The position numbers were made by a program, and so were the translations under genes. This document shows, in pieces, positions 53,872 to 55,421 of a DNA stretch of 55,421 nucleotides; the stretch's first letter is position 1, and every line of letters starts with the position of its first letter. This DNA comes from JARRRL01 sp037380725. GTDB lineage: Bacteria > Pseudomonadota > Gammaproteobacteria > Pseudomonadales > JANQJO01. A model generated the notes under the pieces. That model made no database searches. It was not told the DNA's origin and was given only the letters and a program-made list of their open reading frames with translations. The stretch covers positions 1-55,421 of the forward strand of contig JARRRL010000003.1 in NCBI GenBank assembly GCA_037380725.1, read 5' to 3'.

Positions 53872-53934
53872 AATATATGTAAAGCAATAAAAGGGATACA
53901 AGGGATAAAAAAGATAACAGAAGGTGTGCGGTCT

Positions 53935-54882
53935 ATGCTGAAGCAGTGGATTAAACCGATAAAGATCGGTTCCTGGTGTTTAATCGGTTTCTTGATGGGG
54001 CCTCTTCACACGTTGGCAGGCGATGCCATCCTGGGTTATGAATTTGAGGTTTGTTGCGAAGTGTGTCCGGCAGCCAAGCGCTTGGAAAGCTATGATACCC
54101 AATTTTTGAAGTTGTCACGTTTCGTGGTGCAGGGCAAGGACGATTGGTTGTTCCGCACGGAAGCCGAATTGATTCATGACTTTGGTCCGGATGATTTGGC
54201 CTTGAAGGAGTTCGGGCGTTTGGTGGCAACTGCGCTTGCTGCCGACAACTATGAGAAAGCGTTGAATCGATTTCGTGCTCAGGGAGCTGTCGTGCCTAAT
54301 TTGATGGCGCTGTTGAACGAAGGTGATCGAGCAAAGGCCTTCTTTTTTCGACGCGATCACCACTGGACGCCCTATGGCGCGCAGCGGACGGCGGAGGTGG
54401 TGGCAGCGGAAATCAAAAAAATGCCGGAATTTCAGCAATTGAAGCGTGTGCCCTTTACCACGCAGCGTCTGGGGATGATGGCGCGGCGCGGTACTTTGCA
54501 AGTGGCTCATACGCTGATGTGCAACGACCAATTTCCGGATCAATACGTTGATGCTTTTGAATCTGTGATGGAGCAGGATGCGTCTGAATTGGGGCAGGAG
54601 GCGGATCTGTTTGGTGAGACTGAATTGCCGGGGATGACTTTAGTAGGAACGAGTTTCAGCAAAGGGGCTTTGAATTACAATTTTGAGGGTTTCTTGAAGG
54701 ATGACCTGGAAGTGGATATGCTGAATGAAGCATCTGCTGGCGGCAGTTATGATGGCGCTTTGCTGCAGTATTTACCCAGTGACGCATTTCAGAACGAGAC
54801 GCCTAAGATTTTGCTCTGGGAAGTGCCCAGTTATCATCGTCTATCTTCAATTGAGACCGGGTGTCAACGAAGTGTTATTTAA
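53935..54882 (+). CDS. algX: AlgX, truncated with an internal deletion
   Basis: AlgX acetylates alginate in the periplasm and has an SGNH-like domain plus a C-terminal carbohydrate-binding domain. This frame has a signal peptide, YEFEVCCEVCPAAK, FVVQGKDDWLFRTEAEL, the Asp-His pair in FFRRDHHWTPYGAQRTAEV and the serine in LVGTSFSKGALNYNF. Two parts are missing compared with the ~475-residue Pseudomonas protein. About 30 residues are absent between KEFGRLVATAL and NYEKALNRF, including the VELVVVYQPTRG core strand. Then the frame is lost after WEVPSYHRLSS, ending at 54882. Start ATG 53935 follows GAAGG. It lies after algF, not after algG as in Pseudomonas. Confidence 0.88.
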   Translation: MLKQWIKPIKIGSWCLIGFLMGPLHTLAGDAILGYEFEVCCEVCPAAKRLESYDTQFLKLSRFVVQGKDDWLFRTEAELIHDFGPDDLALKEFGRLVATALAADNYEKALNRFRAQGAVVPNLMALLNEGDRAKAFFFRRDHHWTPYGAQRTAEVVAAEIKKMPEFQQLKRVPFTTQRLGMMARRGTLQVAHTLMCNDQFPDQYVDAFESVMEQDASELGQEADLFGETELPGMTLVGTSFSKGALNYNFEGFLKDDLEVDMLNEASAGGSYDGALLQYLPSDAFQNETPKILLWEVPSYHRLSSIETGCQRSVI

Positions 54883-55225
54883 TGGCGGCGGAACCGTGAA
54901 GGATCTGCGCGGTGGGGATCTTCAGGTTGATCTTCAATTTTCAGACCGTTCGATGAGAAAACTGAATGCGGTCGTGTGGTATCTAAATGGTCGTCGAGAA
55001 AAGGTGCGTTTGAGTCATGGTAAAAAGGTGGACACACAAGGACGCTTTGTGTTCGAACTGAACGCTGAGGAAGCGTGGCGCGATTTTACTTTTTTGTCTT
55101 TAGATGTAACAGTGGAATCGGACGCCAAGCCGACGTCGGTCGAGGCCACGCTGTGTGTTCGACCGGATCGTGAAACCGTCTGGAGTGCAAACGAGCAGTT
55201 TGCCCATACACACAACACACTTTAG
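54845..55225 (+). pseudogene. algX: AlgX carbohydrate-binding domain, out of frame
   Basis: In a different frame from the preceding AlgX part, the sequence reads LRPGVNEVLFNGGGTVKDLR, LNAVVWYLNGRREKV, GRFVFELNAEEAW and VEATLC. This is the C-terminal carbohydrate-binding domain of AlgX. There is no start codon suited to it and no signal. About 25-30 residues that normally join the domains (the YRQ..PLL..GC region) are absent at the junction near 54840-54850. It is the 3' half of a broken algX, or the result of a collapsed assembly. Confidence 0.8.
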
Positions 55226-55299
55226 CCTATGTATTTGTGATCGTGTACATACTTGAGAAAGTACTAAGTTAGAAAGGGTACTTAAAAAAGGATGTTGTT

Positions 55300-55421
55300 A
55301 TGCAGAATGGATTGGGCAATAACCCACTACTCGCGGCGTTGCTGGTCTTGTTGGTCTTTGCGCCTATGTTGGTGTTGAGCGACGAATCGGCGCGAGCGGA
55401 TACGGTGAGCAATGCTGAACT
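55300..55421 (+). CDS. Start of a secreted protein, possibly alginate lyase AlgL (partial)
   Basis: ATG 55300 follows AAGGA at good spacing and opens a frame to the window edge. Only ~40 residues are visible: a signal peptide (PLLAALLVLLVFAPMLVL) and SDESARADTVSNAE. The function cannot be read from this. Position after algX in the alginate operon makes AlgL the first guess. Confidence 0.45.
   Translation, partial: MQNGLGNNPLLAALLVLLVFAPMLVLSDESARADTVSNAE

Overview
The window looks like a chromosomal segment of a free-living gammaproteobacterium, probably in the Pseudomonadales/Oceanospirillales range. The evidence is the fimV-truA-trpF-accD gene order, the osmoregulated periplasmic glucan genes opgGH, an etfBA/ETF-QO locus, tamAB, and a nearly complete Pseudomonas-type alginate operon. 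No rRNA, tRNA, CRISPR array, insertion sequence or phage gene was seen. The sequence is a draft: there is a 45-N gap at 37406-37450 and an NN at 40422-40423, so some broken reading frames may be assembly errors.

Layout. (1) 1-2.7 kb: end of opgG, then opgH, a decayed phosphatase-like remnant and a terminator. (2) 2.8-9.2 kb: a small exported protein of unknown function. Facing it are three minus-strand genes for exported or anchored proteins: a large lipoprotein with two CxxCH haem motifs and a LamG-like domain, a membrane-anchored CxxCH protein, and a Tat-type DUF1501-like protein. (3) 9.2-9.8 kb: intergenic, with a strong candidate small RNA on the minus strand. (4) 9.8-16.1 kb: a YiiX/NlpC-like hydrolase with a long repetitive acidic tail, a TetR regulator, a lipoprotein and a BarA-type hybrid histidine kinase. 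(5) 16.1-19.8 kb: ETF-QO divergent from etfBA, which carry electrons from acyl-CoA and other dehydrogenases to quinone. (6) 20.2-26.3 kb: fimV, truA, trpF and accD. (7) 26.5-29.1 kb: a subtilisin-like protease and YajL/DJ-1 on the minus strand. (8) 29.3-35.3 kb: a cupin, then tamA-tamB; tamB has an in-frame TGA just after its membrane anchor. (9) 35.5-41 kb: a visibly AT-richer block coding for a membrane-bound CheA-like kinase, a CheY-like receiver, a CheX-type phosphatase, an Amt ammonium transporter and a protein of unknown function. (10) 41.5 kb to the end: the alginate operon algD-alg8-alg44-algK-algE-algG-algI-algJ-algF-algX, then the start of one more secreted protein, possibly algL.

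Two features stand out. First, the AT-rich block is a compact non-chemotaxis signalling cassette in which a CheA-type core without a CheW-docking domain is paired with its own receiver and phosphatase and sits beside Amt; I read it as a candidate ammonium or nitrogen-linked phosphorelay. Second, short tandem repeats with periods of 7 to 22 bp recur across the window, both between genes and inside coding sequence. Inside alg44, algI and the YiiX-like gene the period is a multiple of 3, so copy-number change would alter loop or tail length without shifting the frame. In alg44 the array falls within the c-di-GMP-binding PilZ domain.

Damaged genes are algX (apparent internal deletion and a 3' frameshift), tamB (nonsense codon), the opgH-downstream remnant, and perhaps the accD 3' end. 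All assignments come from reading the sequence and from remembered family features; no search was run.
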